A stretch of DNA of 16,164 nt from an uncultured Bacilli bacterium. Lineage in GTDB: Bacteria > Bacillota_I > Bacilli_A > RF39 > UBA660. This document shows positions 1 through 5,841 of this stretch, piece after piece. The stretch covers positions 1 through 16,164 of the forward strand of contig CANQNZ010000017.1 in assembly GCA_947625365.1 (NCBI GenBank), in the 5' to 3' direction. The notes under the pieces are model-generated. The model saw only the letters and a list, made by a program, of their open reading frames with translations, was not told the DNA's origin and did no database searches. Within the stretch, counting starts at the first letter, position 1. Each line of letters begins with the position of its first letter. The translations under genes and the position numbers were made by a program.

Positions 1-261
1 TGGGCCAGTTGGCCCAGTTGCTCCAGTAAGACCAGTCGGACCGATTGGACCTTGAACACCTTGAGGACCAGCAGCACCTGTTGAACCAACAGGGCCTTGA
101 ATACCTTGTAATCCTTGAACACCTTGAGGACCAGTTGGACCAAATGGACCTTGAGGTCCTGTAGGACCAGTCGGACCAGTAGGGCCTGCTGCCGGAATAG
201 TTGGACCAGTAGGGTTACAAGCTGTGCAGTTTTGGCGGTTATAAATTAAACCACTATTCAT
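1..261 (-). CDS. Collagen-like Gly-X-Y repeat protein, 5' part (runs off left edge)
   Basis: The minus strand reads 87 codons without a stop from ATG at 261 to the window edge, so this is the N-terminal part of a longer gene. After a short leader (MNSGLIYNRQNCTAC, two Cys) there are Gly-Pro-Thr-type triplets, uninterrupted from about residue 26 (GPT, GPQ, GVQ, GPI). Such domains form collagen triple helices and in Bacillota occur in surface proteins, notably BclA-type spore-surface glycoproteins, where GPT threonines carry sugars. No signal peptide is visible; the short Cys-containing leader resembles exosporium-type rather than Sec-exported proteins. A possible ribosome site, GGATGTGAG, lies just upstream. 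It is divergent from the glycosyltransferase at 551, which could modify it (inference). The C-terminal domain is outside the window. Confidence 0.88.
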   Translation of the reverse strand, partial: MNSGLIYNRQNCTACNPTGPTIPAAGPTGPTGPTGPQGPFGPTGPQGVQGLQGIQGPVGSTGAAGPQGVQGPIGPTGLTGATGPTGP

Positions 262-283
262 TTTCTCACATCCGTTTCTATAA

Positions 284-311
284 TACTTTATGTTAAACAT
301 TAAAAATGCGT
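284..311 (-). promoter_or_regulatory. Candidate sigmaE/sigmaK-like promoter of the collagen-like gene
   Basis: On the minus strand the sequence CATAAAGTA (plus 284-292) fits the CATANNNTA -10 pattern of Bacillus mother-cell sigma factors. An AC dinucleotide (plus 310-311) lies 17 nt upstream, as expected for sigmaK. The predicted start is about 14 nt before the ATG. No good sigma-A -35 is found at the right distance from the nearby TATTAT. The motif is short and the region is AT-rich, so a chance match is quite possible. Confidence 0.3.
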
Positions 312-462
312 TAATAAAAAAATCTAGAAATACATCTAGTTATTTATACTTTACAGATTAAAAATAAATTCATATGTTATAGCGAAAGGAGTTTTTTACT
401 TCTTTTAATACACTATCCATAATTCATATTATTCCTTACCTTTTAAACCTTTTATACTATAT

Positions 463-508
463 ATTATGATATTTAATTTATTTTGTTAAATATCATAATT
501 TTTTTTTA
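463..508 (+). terminator. Strong intrinsic terminator/attenuator upstream of the glycosyltransferase
   Basis: ATTATGATATTTAA (463-476) and TTAAATATCATAAT (486-499) form a perfect 14 bp stem with a 9 nt loop, followed directly by a run of T and a second T-rich stretch. It is oriented to stop + strand transcripts, yet no + strand gene lies between the left edge and 463. It may end a short RNA or act as an attenuator in the leader of the gene at 551. The rest of 262-550 shows only candidate promoters and weak AT-rich hairpins. Confidence 0.75.
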
Positions 509-550
509 ATTTTTTCATATTATTTTATAGATTAAAAGATGGGGTGAACT

Positions 551-1627
551 ATGAGTAAATATAAAGTTTGTGTTTATGCTATTACTAAAAATGAAGAAAA
601 GTTTGTTAATCGCTGGTATAATTCCATGAAAGAAGCAGATGAAATATATGTTTTAGATACTGGTTCAACTGACCGTACCGTTGAAAAATTAAAAAAGTTA
701 AAAGTTAATGTAACTGTTAAAGAAATAAATCCATGGCGTTTTGATGTGGCTCGTAATGCTTCATTAGATTTAGTTCCTAAAGATACTGATATATGTGTTT
801 GTACTGACTTAGATGAAGTCTTACAGCCCGGTTGGCGAAAGACATTAGAAAATATATGGGAAGGTCATACTAGAGTTAGATATAACTATAACTGGAGTTT
901 TGGTGATAAGGGAAATCCAGCTGTTAACTTTTATACTGATAAAATACATAAAAGAGACGGCTACGTTTGGACTCACCCTGTGCATGAGGTGTTAAAATGT
1001 TCTTATCCAGAAAAAATTGTGACAACTGATGCTATAACTTTAAATCATTATCCGGACCATACTAAATCTCGAGGTCAGTATTTAAAATTACTGGAGCTTT
1101 CTGTTAAAGAAGATAGTGAAGATGACCGTAATATGCACTATTTAGGTAGGGAATATATGTTTTATGGAATGTATGATAAATGTATTGATACATTACTTAA
1201 ACATTTAAGCTTAAAATCTGCAACTTGGAAAGATGAAAGAAGTGCCTCAATGCGTTATATTGCGCGTTCATATAAAAATCTTGGGCGAATAGAAGAAGCT
1301 AGAATGTGGTATAAAAAAGCGATGGAAGAAACTCCTTATTTACGTGAGCCATTAGTAGAAGCAGCATTGTTAGAATACTCTTTAAATAATTATAATCAAG
1401 TAAAAGAGTATTGTTTAAAAGCTTTAGAAATAACTCATAAATATAAATCATATATAAATGAACCGAGCAGCTGGGATGCCACTATTGATGATTTATTATC
1501 AGTAGCATATGCTAATTTAGGGGTATATGATTTAGCTTTAATATTTGTAAATAGAGCCTTAGAAAAAGAGCCAGATAATCAAAGACTATTAAATAACAAA
1601 AAATATATTGAACAAAAATTAATTTAG
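551..1627 (+). CDS. GT2-family glycosyltransferase with C-terminal TPR-like repeats
   Basis: The N-terminal half is a GT-A fold family 2 glycosyltransferase: a beta strand followed by ITKNEE, the nucleotide-sugar motif DTGSTD (residues 36-41), and a DLDE motif (86-89) acting as the metal-binding DXD. A conserved HPVHE segment follows near residue 140. Residues from about 185 to the end are helical pairs typical of TPR repeats, including LGRIEEARMWYKKAMEETP and LGVYDLALIFVNRALEKEP. This arrangement is common in cytoplasmic glycosyltransferases that bind a protein or peptide acceptor through the TPRs. There is no signal peptide or membrane segment. The start is supported by GGGGTGA four nucleotides or fewer upstream. 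Its neighbour is the collagen-like gene in divergent orientation; glycosylation of that protein is an inference. Donor sugar and acceptor are unknown. Confidence 0.85.
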   Translation: MSKYKVCVYAITKNEEKFVNRWYNSMKEADEIYVLDTGSTDRTVEKLKKLKVNVTVKEINPWRFDVARNASLDLVPKDTDICVCTDLDEVLQPGWRKTLENIWEGHTRVRYNYNWSFGDKGNPAVNFYTDKIHKRDGYVWTHPVHEVLKCSYPEKIVTTDAITLNHYPDHTKSRGQYLKLLELSVKEDSEDDRNMHYLGREYMFYGMYDKCIDTLLKHLSLKSATWKDERSASMRYIARSYKNLGRIEEARMWYKKAMEETPYLREPLVEAALLEYSLNNYNQVKEYCLKALEITHKYKSYINEPSSWDATIDDLLSVAYANLGVYDLALIFVNRALEKEPDNQRLLNNKKYIEQKLI

Positions 1628-1633
1628 AATAAT

Positions 1634-1661
1634 AGCAAGAATTAATTCTTGTTTTCTTTTT
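1634..1661 (+). terminator. Intrinsic terminator of the glycosyltransferase gene
   Basis: CAAGAATTAATTCTTG (1636-1651) is a perfect palindrome, extendable by one G-U and one A-T pair. It is followed by a T-rich tail and lies just after the stop codon. Confidence 0.75.
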
Positions 1662-1677
1662 AGCTTCTTTGTATAAT
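1649..1677 (+). promoter_or_regulatory. Sigma-A-like promoter of pduL
   Basis: A perfect -10 TATAAT (1672-1677) follows TTGTTT (1649-1654) with a 17 bp spacer. The -35 overlaps the 3' arm of the preceding terminator. The predicted start near 1684 leaves a leader of about 16 nt, enough for the AGAAGG ribosome site at 1687-1692. Confidence 0.6.
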
Positions 1678-1699
1678 TTTAAAGAAAGAAGGTATATTT

Positions 1700-2272
1700 A
1701 TGCAAGAAATAATAAAAGTAGGAATAAGTAATCATCATGTTCACTTAACGAAAGAAACCTATGAAAAATTATTTTCTGAAGAATTGACATTAAGAAATAA
1801 ATTACATCAAATAGGCGAATTTGCTTCTAATCAAACCGTAGATATTAAATGTGGAGAATATGAACTTAAAAACTTAAGAATTATAGGACCGTTTCGCTCT
1901 TATAATCAAGTAGAAATATCAGCAAGTGATGCGCGCAGGTTAAAAGTAAAACCACCGGTCAGAAAAAGTGGGAATGTTAAAGGTTCTGTTCCGGTAACAA
2001 TTATTGGCCCAAAGGGTAGTGTTTCGTTAGAAGAAGGAGTCATAATTGCTAATCGCCATGTCCATTTTAATCCGGAAGATGCCAAAAAATATAATGTTGT
2101 TGATGATGAGAAACTTTATATAAAAGTAAAAGGTGAAAAAAGTGGCATAATGGAGGCAGTTGCTAAAGTTAGTGATAATGGATATCTAGAATTACATATA
2201 GATACGGATGATGCCTTTGCTTTTATGCTTAATAATGACGATGAAGTAGAAGTAAGTGATACTTTAAAATAA
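1700..2272 (+). CDS. pduL: PduL-type phosphate acyltransferase (phosphotransacetylase)
   Basis: The 190-aa protein matches the PduL family in length and motifs. PduL enzymes are cytoplasmic or microcompartment zinc enzymes that interconvert acyl-CoA plus phosphate with acyl-phosphate plus CoA. Visible signatures are SNHHVHL (residues 10-16) and ANRHVHF (117-123), the paired histidine motifs that bind zinc, GPFR with the conserved Arg66, and QVEIS with Glu72. There is no N-terminal microcompartment-encapsulation extension: the chain starts almost directly with the first beta strand. No shell or diol-dehydratase genes are nearby. It therefore more likely serves as the housekeeping Pta, making acetyl-phosphate for ATP via acetate kinase (inference). 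The start is fixed by AGAAGG seven nucleotides upstream. It has its own promoter and terminator. Confidence 0.92.
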   Translation: MQEIIKVGISNHHVHLTKETYEKLFSEELTLRNKLHQIGEFASNQTVDIKCGEYELKNLRIIGPFRSYNQVEISASDARRLKVKPPVRKSGNVKGSVPVTIIGPKGSVSLEEGVIIANRHVHFNPEDAKKYNVVDDEKLYIKVKGEKSGIMEAVAKVSDNGYLELHIDTDDAFAFMLNNDDEVEVSDTLK

Positions 2273-2300
2273 AACGAATGATTTAATAACCATTCGTTTT
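2271..2300. terminator. Bidirectional terminator between pduL and the convergent peptidase
   Basis: AAAACGAATG (2271-2280) and CATTCGTTTT (2291-2300) form a perfect 10 bp stem with a 10 nt loop. Each arm starts or ends in A4/T4, so it can work in both directions. It overlaps the stop codons of both convergent genes (2270-2272 and 2299-2301). Confidence 0.85.
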
Positions 2301-4029
2301 ACTTTTTTAACAGTCTTTCATAATCATCTATTAAATTCTTTAAATAAGAAAATGCATTCTCATAAATTTCCGGATTACTTAAATCAACTCCTGCTTGTTT
2401 TAGAGCTTCTAAAGTAGGCATACTTCCACCAATAGTTAAAAATTTTAAATACGCGGCTTTATTACCTTCATCAATATTTTTATTAATAACTAAAGCAGCG
2501 ATTTTACCGGTAGCATATTGAAAATTATAATAGCGATACTGTCCATAAAATAAATGTAATCTTGTTTGCCATAAATATTTTAAGCCTTCATCAACAGCGA
2601 CTGTATAATAATATTTTTTATACAGATTAATAAATGTATCATTAATAAAAGAAGCGCTAAGAGAATTCCCTTGTTCAATTTCTTCGCATAATATTTTTTG
2701 AAATTCTAAAAATAAAGTTTGAAAATAAATAGATGTTGTCATTTTATCAATAATTTGCTCTAAATGAATAATTTTATTTTCAGCTTCCGCTTTATCATAA
2801 AGATATTTTTCTATGCGGTCTTCGTTAACAGTCGAAGCTACTTCTGATAGAAAAGACGAATAGTGAAAATCTTGATAAGTTTGATTTTCTTTTATGTATA
2901 TACCATTTACTGCATGGCCTAGTTCATGAGCTAAAGTAGCAACTTCTCGAAAATTATTTTTATAATTCATTAAAATCATAGGTTTAATATAATTACGGAA
3001 ATTATAACCACCTTCAAATTTATTTTTTCTTTCAAATGCGTCAATACAGCCACTACTTAAGGCAATATCCAATTTTTGCCGATAGTCTTTTCCCATAACT
3101 TCTAGAGCTTCTTTAATAACATCAAGGGCTTCATTAAAAGTGTATTTAGGATTATAATCTTCATTAATAGTTAAATCATAAAAATGAAAATCTTCTAAAC
3201 CTTGTCTTTGTTTTTTTAAAGTTAAGAATCTATTTAATAATTCTAAATTATCATGGACTGCTTTAATTAAATTATCAATAATTGCCATATCCAAATCATC
3301 TTCAATAATTATTTGCTCTAAAATTGAATTAAAATTTTTTTCTAAAGCAATGTCATAACACATTTGATATCTTAAATTCATAAGACCACTAACACTTTTA
3401 TTAACGTTTGCTAAACTGTTCATAAATCCTAGAAATATATTTTTTCTAATATCACGGTCTTTGCTTTTACTATATTTATTATAAGAATTTTTATCAGCTT
3501 TAACGGTTTCTTTATTTATTTGAATTTCTTCACATGGTAATTCTATACTCATAAGGGTATTATAAAGTGTATTAACATTTTCAATAGCTATGCCTTCTTT
3601 AGTGATTAAAGAGGAGTTCACATTGTGTTTTTTACATCTTAAAACTTCATAACAATGCATATAGTATTTTTGCATATTAGGATGTTGTTGCATATACATA
3701 TCTAAAGGAATATCAATTTTTAATATTTCCTCATTGATAATATTTTTAAATTCGGCTATTTTCCCTTTAGCAATGTAAGCTTCATCTTTATATTTAGCAT
3801 AAATATCACTAGCCATATTTAAATCATGTTTAAGTTCAGCGTAAGTAACCAACCTTTCGGCTATTAGCATTAAATCGTAATAATTACTTAACTTTTTATC
3901 TAAACTTAACTTTTTAAAAGTGTCTTTTAAATTTTCTACTCTTTTTAAAAATTGACTTTTGGTTTTTATGAAATCTTCATCGCTTGGAAAGAAATCATGA
4001 AAGTCCCAAGTAAAATCTTCTTTATTCAT
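2299..4029 (-). CDS. pepF: Oligoendopeptidase F-like M3 zinc metallopeptidase
   Basis: A 576-aa cytosolic peptidase of the M3 family, close to the usual PepF length of about 600. Residues 368-372 are HELGH, the HExxH zinc site with catalytic Glu369. The third zinc ligand, Glu396 in SEVASTVNE, lies 24 residues later as expected for M3. The N-terminal 200 residues are helical, as in the family lid, and the C-terminal part has the family-typical TGKIAALVI segment. It should hydrolyse short peptides taken up or produced inside the cell. An in-frame TTG lies at 4041, but ATG at 4029 is preferred because GGGTG lies six nucleotides before it. It is divergent from dusB and convergent with pduL, separated by 26 bp holding a shared terminator. 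PepF versus another M3 subtype cannot be settled by eye. Confidence 0.9.
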   Translation of the reverse strand: MNKEDFTWDFHDFFPSDEDFIKTKSQFLKRVENLKDTFKKLSLDKKLSNYYDLMLIAERLVTYAELKHDLNMASDIYAKYKDEAYIAKGKIAEFKNIINEEILKIDIPLDMYMQQHPNMQKYYMHCYEVLRCKKHNVNSSLITKEGIAIENVNTLYNTLMSIELPCEEIQINKETVKADKNSYNKYSKSKDRDIRKNIFLGFMNSLANVNKSVSGLMNLRYQMCYDIALEKNFNSILEQIIIEDDLDMAIIDNLIKAVHDNLELLNRFLTLKKQRQGLEDFHFYDLTINEDYNPKYTFNEALDVIKEALEVMGKDYRQKLDIALSSGCIDAFERKNKFEGGYNFRNYIKPMILMNYKNNFREVATLAHELGHAVNGIYIKENQTYQDFHYSSFLSEVASTVNEDRIEKYLYDKAEAENKIIHLEQIIDKMTTSIYFQTLFLEFQKILCEEIEQGNSLSASFINDTFINLYKKYYYTVAVDEGLKYLWQTRLHLFYGQYRYYNFQYATGKIAALVINKNIDEGNKAAYLKFLTIGGSMPTLEALKQAGVDLSNPEIYENAFSYLKNLIDDYERLLKK

Positions 4030-4061
4030 ATTTTCACCCAACCTAATTATAACATTAATCC

Positions 4062-4090
4062 TTGCAATAACAAAAATATTTAAGTATTAT
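4062..4090 (+). promoter_or_regulatory. Sigma-A-like promoter of dusB
   Basis: TTGCAA (4062-4067) and TATTAT (4085-4090) are separated by exactly 17 bp. The predicted start near 4097 would leave only about 11 nt before the ATG at 4108. This fits the absence of a good Shine-Dalgarno there. Confidence 0.5.
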
Positions 4091-4107
4091 AAAAATGTGA
4101 TGAAATT

Positions 4108-5085
4108 ATGGGATTTTGTATAGGTAATATTAAAATTAAAAATCAAGTTGCATTAGCTCCTATGGCCGGAATTTCCGATGCAGCCTTTTTAAAAATATGT
4201 GAAGATTTTTCTTTAGGTTATGGTGTAACGGAGCTTTTAAGTTCTGAAGCTATTGTCAGAGAAAATAAAAAAACTTTTGATATGTTAAAGGGCTTAAATG
4301 AGTTAAATATTCCCATAGCTTTTCAAATATTTGGCGCAAATCCTATAACAATGGCTCAAGCTGCTTTAATATTAACTCGTGATTACAAAGCTCAAATTAT
4401 TGATATTAATATGGGATGTCCTGTTCCTAAAGTAGCTATTAAAAATGAAGCTGGTAGTGCTCTTTTAAAAAATCCTGATAAAGTAAAAGAAATTGTTGAA
4501 GCAGTAGTACAAGCTGTTAATGTTCCGGTTACAGTTAAAATACGTAGTGGTTGGGATGAAGCTCATATTAATGCGCCTTTAATAGCTAAAATATGTGAAG
4601 AGGCTGGAGCAGCAGCTATTGCTATTCACGCTCGCACGAAAAGTCAAGGCTATAGTGGGCACGCTGATTGGAATATTATAAAAAAAGTTAAAGAAAGTGT
4701 TAACATTCCCGTGATTGGTAATGGAGATATAAAAAGTTGTTATGATGCCAAAAAGATGTTAGATGAAACTAAGTGTGATGGAGTAATGATAGGTAGAGCT
4801 GTTTTAGGTAATCCGTGGCTTATAAAAGAGTGTACCGACTATTTAGAAAAAGGGATAAAGCCTCATGAGGTGTCTAATTTAGAAAAAGTCGCAATGATGA
4901 AAAAACATTATGAGGTACTTTTAAAATATAAGGTAGAAAAATTAGCCAATTTAGAAATTCGTACCCATATTTTATACTACTTAAAAGGCATGCCAGAAAG
5001 TAAAGAAATGAAAAAGAAAATATGTCAATGTAAAACTAAACAGGAATTGTTAGATATTATTAAGGAATATGAAAAACATGTTTAA
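4108..5085 (+). CDS. dusB: tRNA-dihydrouridine synthase (DusB-type)
   Basis: A 325-aa FMN-dependent TIM-barrel enzyme that reduces uridines in the tRNA D-loop to dihydrouridine using NADPH. Motifs in order are APMAGISD (residues 17-24), the flavin-binding start; NMGCP with the catalytic acid Cys104; VKIRSGW near residue 145; IHARTKSQGYSG, with the phosphate/FMN-contacting His and Arg; GNGDI; and GRA followed by NPW. The C-terminal helical domain that grips tRNA is present, so the gene is full length. The upstream ribosome site is weak and the leader very short. The 46 bp gap to the next gene has no convincing terminator, so the two may be co-transcribed. Assignment to the DusB branch rests on overall motif similarity and length. 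Confidence 0.93.
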   Translation: MGFCIGNIKIKNQVALAPMAGISDAAFLKICEDFSLGYGVTELLSSEAIVRENKKTFDMLKGLNELNIPIAFQIFGANPITMAQAALILTRDYKAQIIDINMGCPVPKVAIKNEAGSALLKNPDKVKEIVEAVVQAVNVPVTVKIRSGWDEAHINAPLIAKICEEAGAAAIAIHARTKSQGYSGHADWNIIKKVKESVNIPVIGNGDIKSCYDAKKMLDETKCDGVMIGRAVLGNPWLIKECTDYLEKGIKPHEVSNLEKVAMMKKHYEVLLKYKVEKLANLEIRTHILYYLKGMPESKEMKKKICQCKTKQELLDIIKEYEKHV

Positions 5086-5131
5086 ATCATAGAAAAGATT
5101 ATGATATATTAATAGTAATTAGGAGGATTTT

Positions 5132-5572
5132 ATGGGAAAGAATAAAGATTATTTAGATACTGTCTTAGAAGCTTGTGAGCAATTTAATTCAGAGTTTGAT
5201 GGAACATTTGATAGGTCAAAAGCAGAAGAAAATTTATCAGTTGAAGAAATAAAATTAAAATATGAGTTACAAGATGATATTGTGGTAAGACTACTAGCAT
5301 TAAAATCATTTATTGAAACAAAAAGACAAAAATTTAGCAATTTTAATGAATTTATAGTTTTTTTAAAAAGTGCCATGAATTATGATGACATGCAAATATG
5401 GTTATTAAGAGAGCAAATGGCAGGTGTAAATTTGACTTTAAATGATGAATTAAAAAAATTTTTTGAATTAAATTCTAATGATGATATTTTAAGAATATAT
5501 GATGTAGAAGAAAACTACGGCCAAAATAATATTGATGGAATTAGAAGGACTCTAGTTAATAATAAAAAATAA
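5132..5572 (+). CDS. Unrecognised 146-aa protein
   Basis: I do not recognise a family. The ORF has a near-perfect ribosome site (AGGAGG, 5121-5126) five nucleotides before the ATG and the AT-rich codon use of its neighbours, so it is almost certainly expressed. The product is small and soluble, with no signal peptide, membrane helix, Cys cluster or nucleotide-binding loop. It is acidic at the N-terminus and predicted mostly helical, with one long amphipathic stretch around residues 35-80 and the tail ending in basic residues. It lies 46 bp after dusB in the same direction and ends 7 bp before the tyrS promoter, so it may share the dusB transcript. No function is proposed. Confidence 0.8.
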   Translation: MGKNKDYLDTVLEACEQFNSEFDGTFDRSKAEENLSVEEIKLKYELQDDIVVRLLALKSFIETKRQKFSNFNEFIVFLKSAMNYDDMQIWLLREQMAGVNLTLNDELKKFFELNSNDDILRIYDVEENYGQNNIDGIRRTLVNNKK

Positions 5573-5579
5573 TGTTAAT

Positions 5580-5608
5580 TTGAAAAATCAAAGTTAGTAT
5601 GTTATACT
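5580..5608 (+). promoter_or_regulatory. Sigma-A promoter of the tyrS T-box operon
   Basis: TTGAAA (5580-5585), a 17 bp spacer and TATACT (5603-5608) make a near-consensus housekeeping promoter. The predicted start is near 5615, directly before the T-box leader. Confidence 0.75.
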
Positions 5609-5614
5609 AAATTT

Positions 5615-5824
5615 AGTTAAGCGAAGATTATTTTAAAGTATTTTATAAATATGTCTAAAGAGATTTTGTGGTTGGTGAAAACAAAAACAATTTATAAAAG
5701 AAATTACGAAAATAGGAGTTTAAAACGGGTAACTTCGTTAAAGGTCTAAAGTGTATGATAAGTTCATAAATTAAGGTGGTACCGTGCTATGTTGCACCCT
5801 TAAGTTTATGGACTTTTTATTTTT
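5615..5824 (+). promoter_or_regulatory. Tyrosine-specific T-box riboswitch leader
   Basis: This leader senses uncharged tRNA-Tyr. Stem I is built from TATTTT/AAAATA (5629-5634 with 5709-5714) and TTTTATAAAT/ATTTATAAAA (5641-5650 with 5690-5699). Between them lies the specifier loop, with AGTA (5637-5640) facing GAA and the proposed specifier codon TAC (5705-5707, Tyr). The antiterminator is textbook: AAGG (5773-5776), seven-nucleotide bulge TGGTACC (5777-5783), GTGC/GCAC helix (5784-5787 with 5794-5797) and CCTT (5798-5801). TGGT in the bulge pairs with ACCA, fitting tRNA-Tyr with discriminator A. A U-tract (5814-5824) follows at once. tyrS lies downstream, which agrees with the specifier. 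Confidence 0.93.
5762..5824 (+). terminator. Terminator hairpin of the T-box leader, enclosing the T-box helix
   Basis: GTTCATAAATTAAGG (5762-5776) pairs with CCTTAAGTTTATGGAC (5798-5813) with one bulged base and one G-U, followed by an 11 nt T-rich tail. The stem continues into the T-box antiterminator helix rather than lying downstream of it. The usual mutually exclusive terminator is therefore not obvious here. Confidence 0.65.
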
Positions 5825-5841
5825 GAAAGGAAGTGGTAAAC

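Noticed and set aside
1..261. Short-period repeat of GGACC-rich DNA
   Set aside because: The nine-base periodicity is explained by Gly-X-Y codons of the collagen-like protein on the minus strand.
385..406. Hairpin AAAGGAGT/ACTTCTTT as a terminator or riboswitch
   Set aside because: The stem is weak with a G-U pair and a short T tail, with no conserved motif of a known riboswitch; the later hairpin at 463 is far stronger.
1700..2272. PduL as part of a bacterial microcompartment operon
   Set aside because: There are no shell-protein or signature-enzyme genes in the window and no encapsulation extension at the N-terminus.
4030..4041. TTG at 4041 as start of the M3 peptidase
   Set aside because: The GGGTG ribosome site is downstream of it and correctly spaced for the ATG at 4029.
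5086..5105. Hairpin ATCATA/TATGAT after dusB as a terminator
   Set aside because: The stem has only six A/T-rich pairs and no T-run follows; co-transcription with the next gene is equally likely.
5149..5376. Minus-strand 75-codon ORF
   Set aside because: It lies antisense within the 146-aa gene, which has a much better ribosome site; the product is low-complexity.
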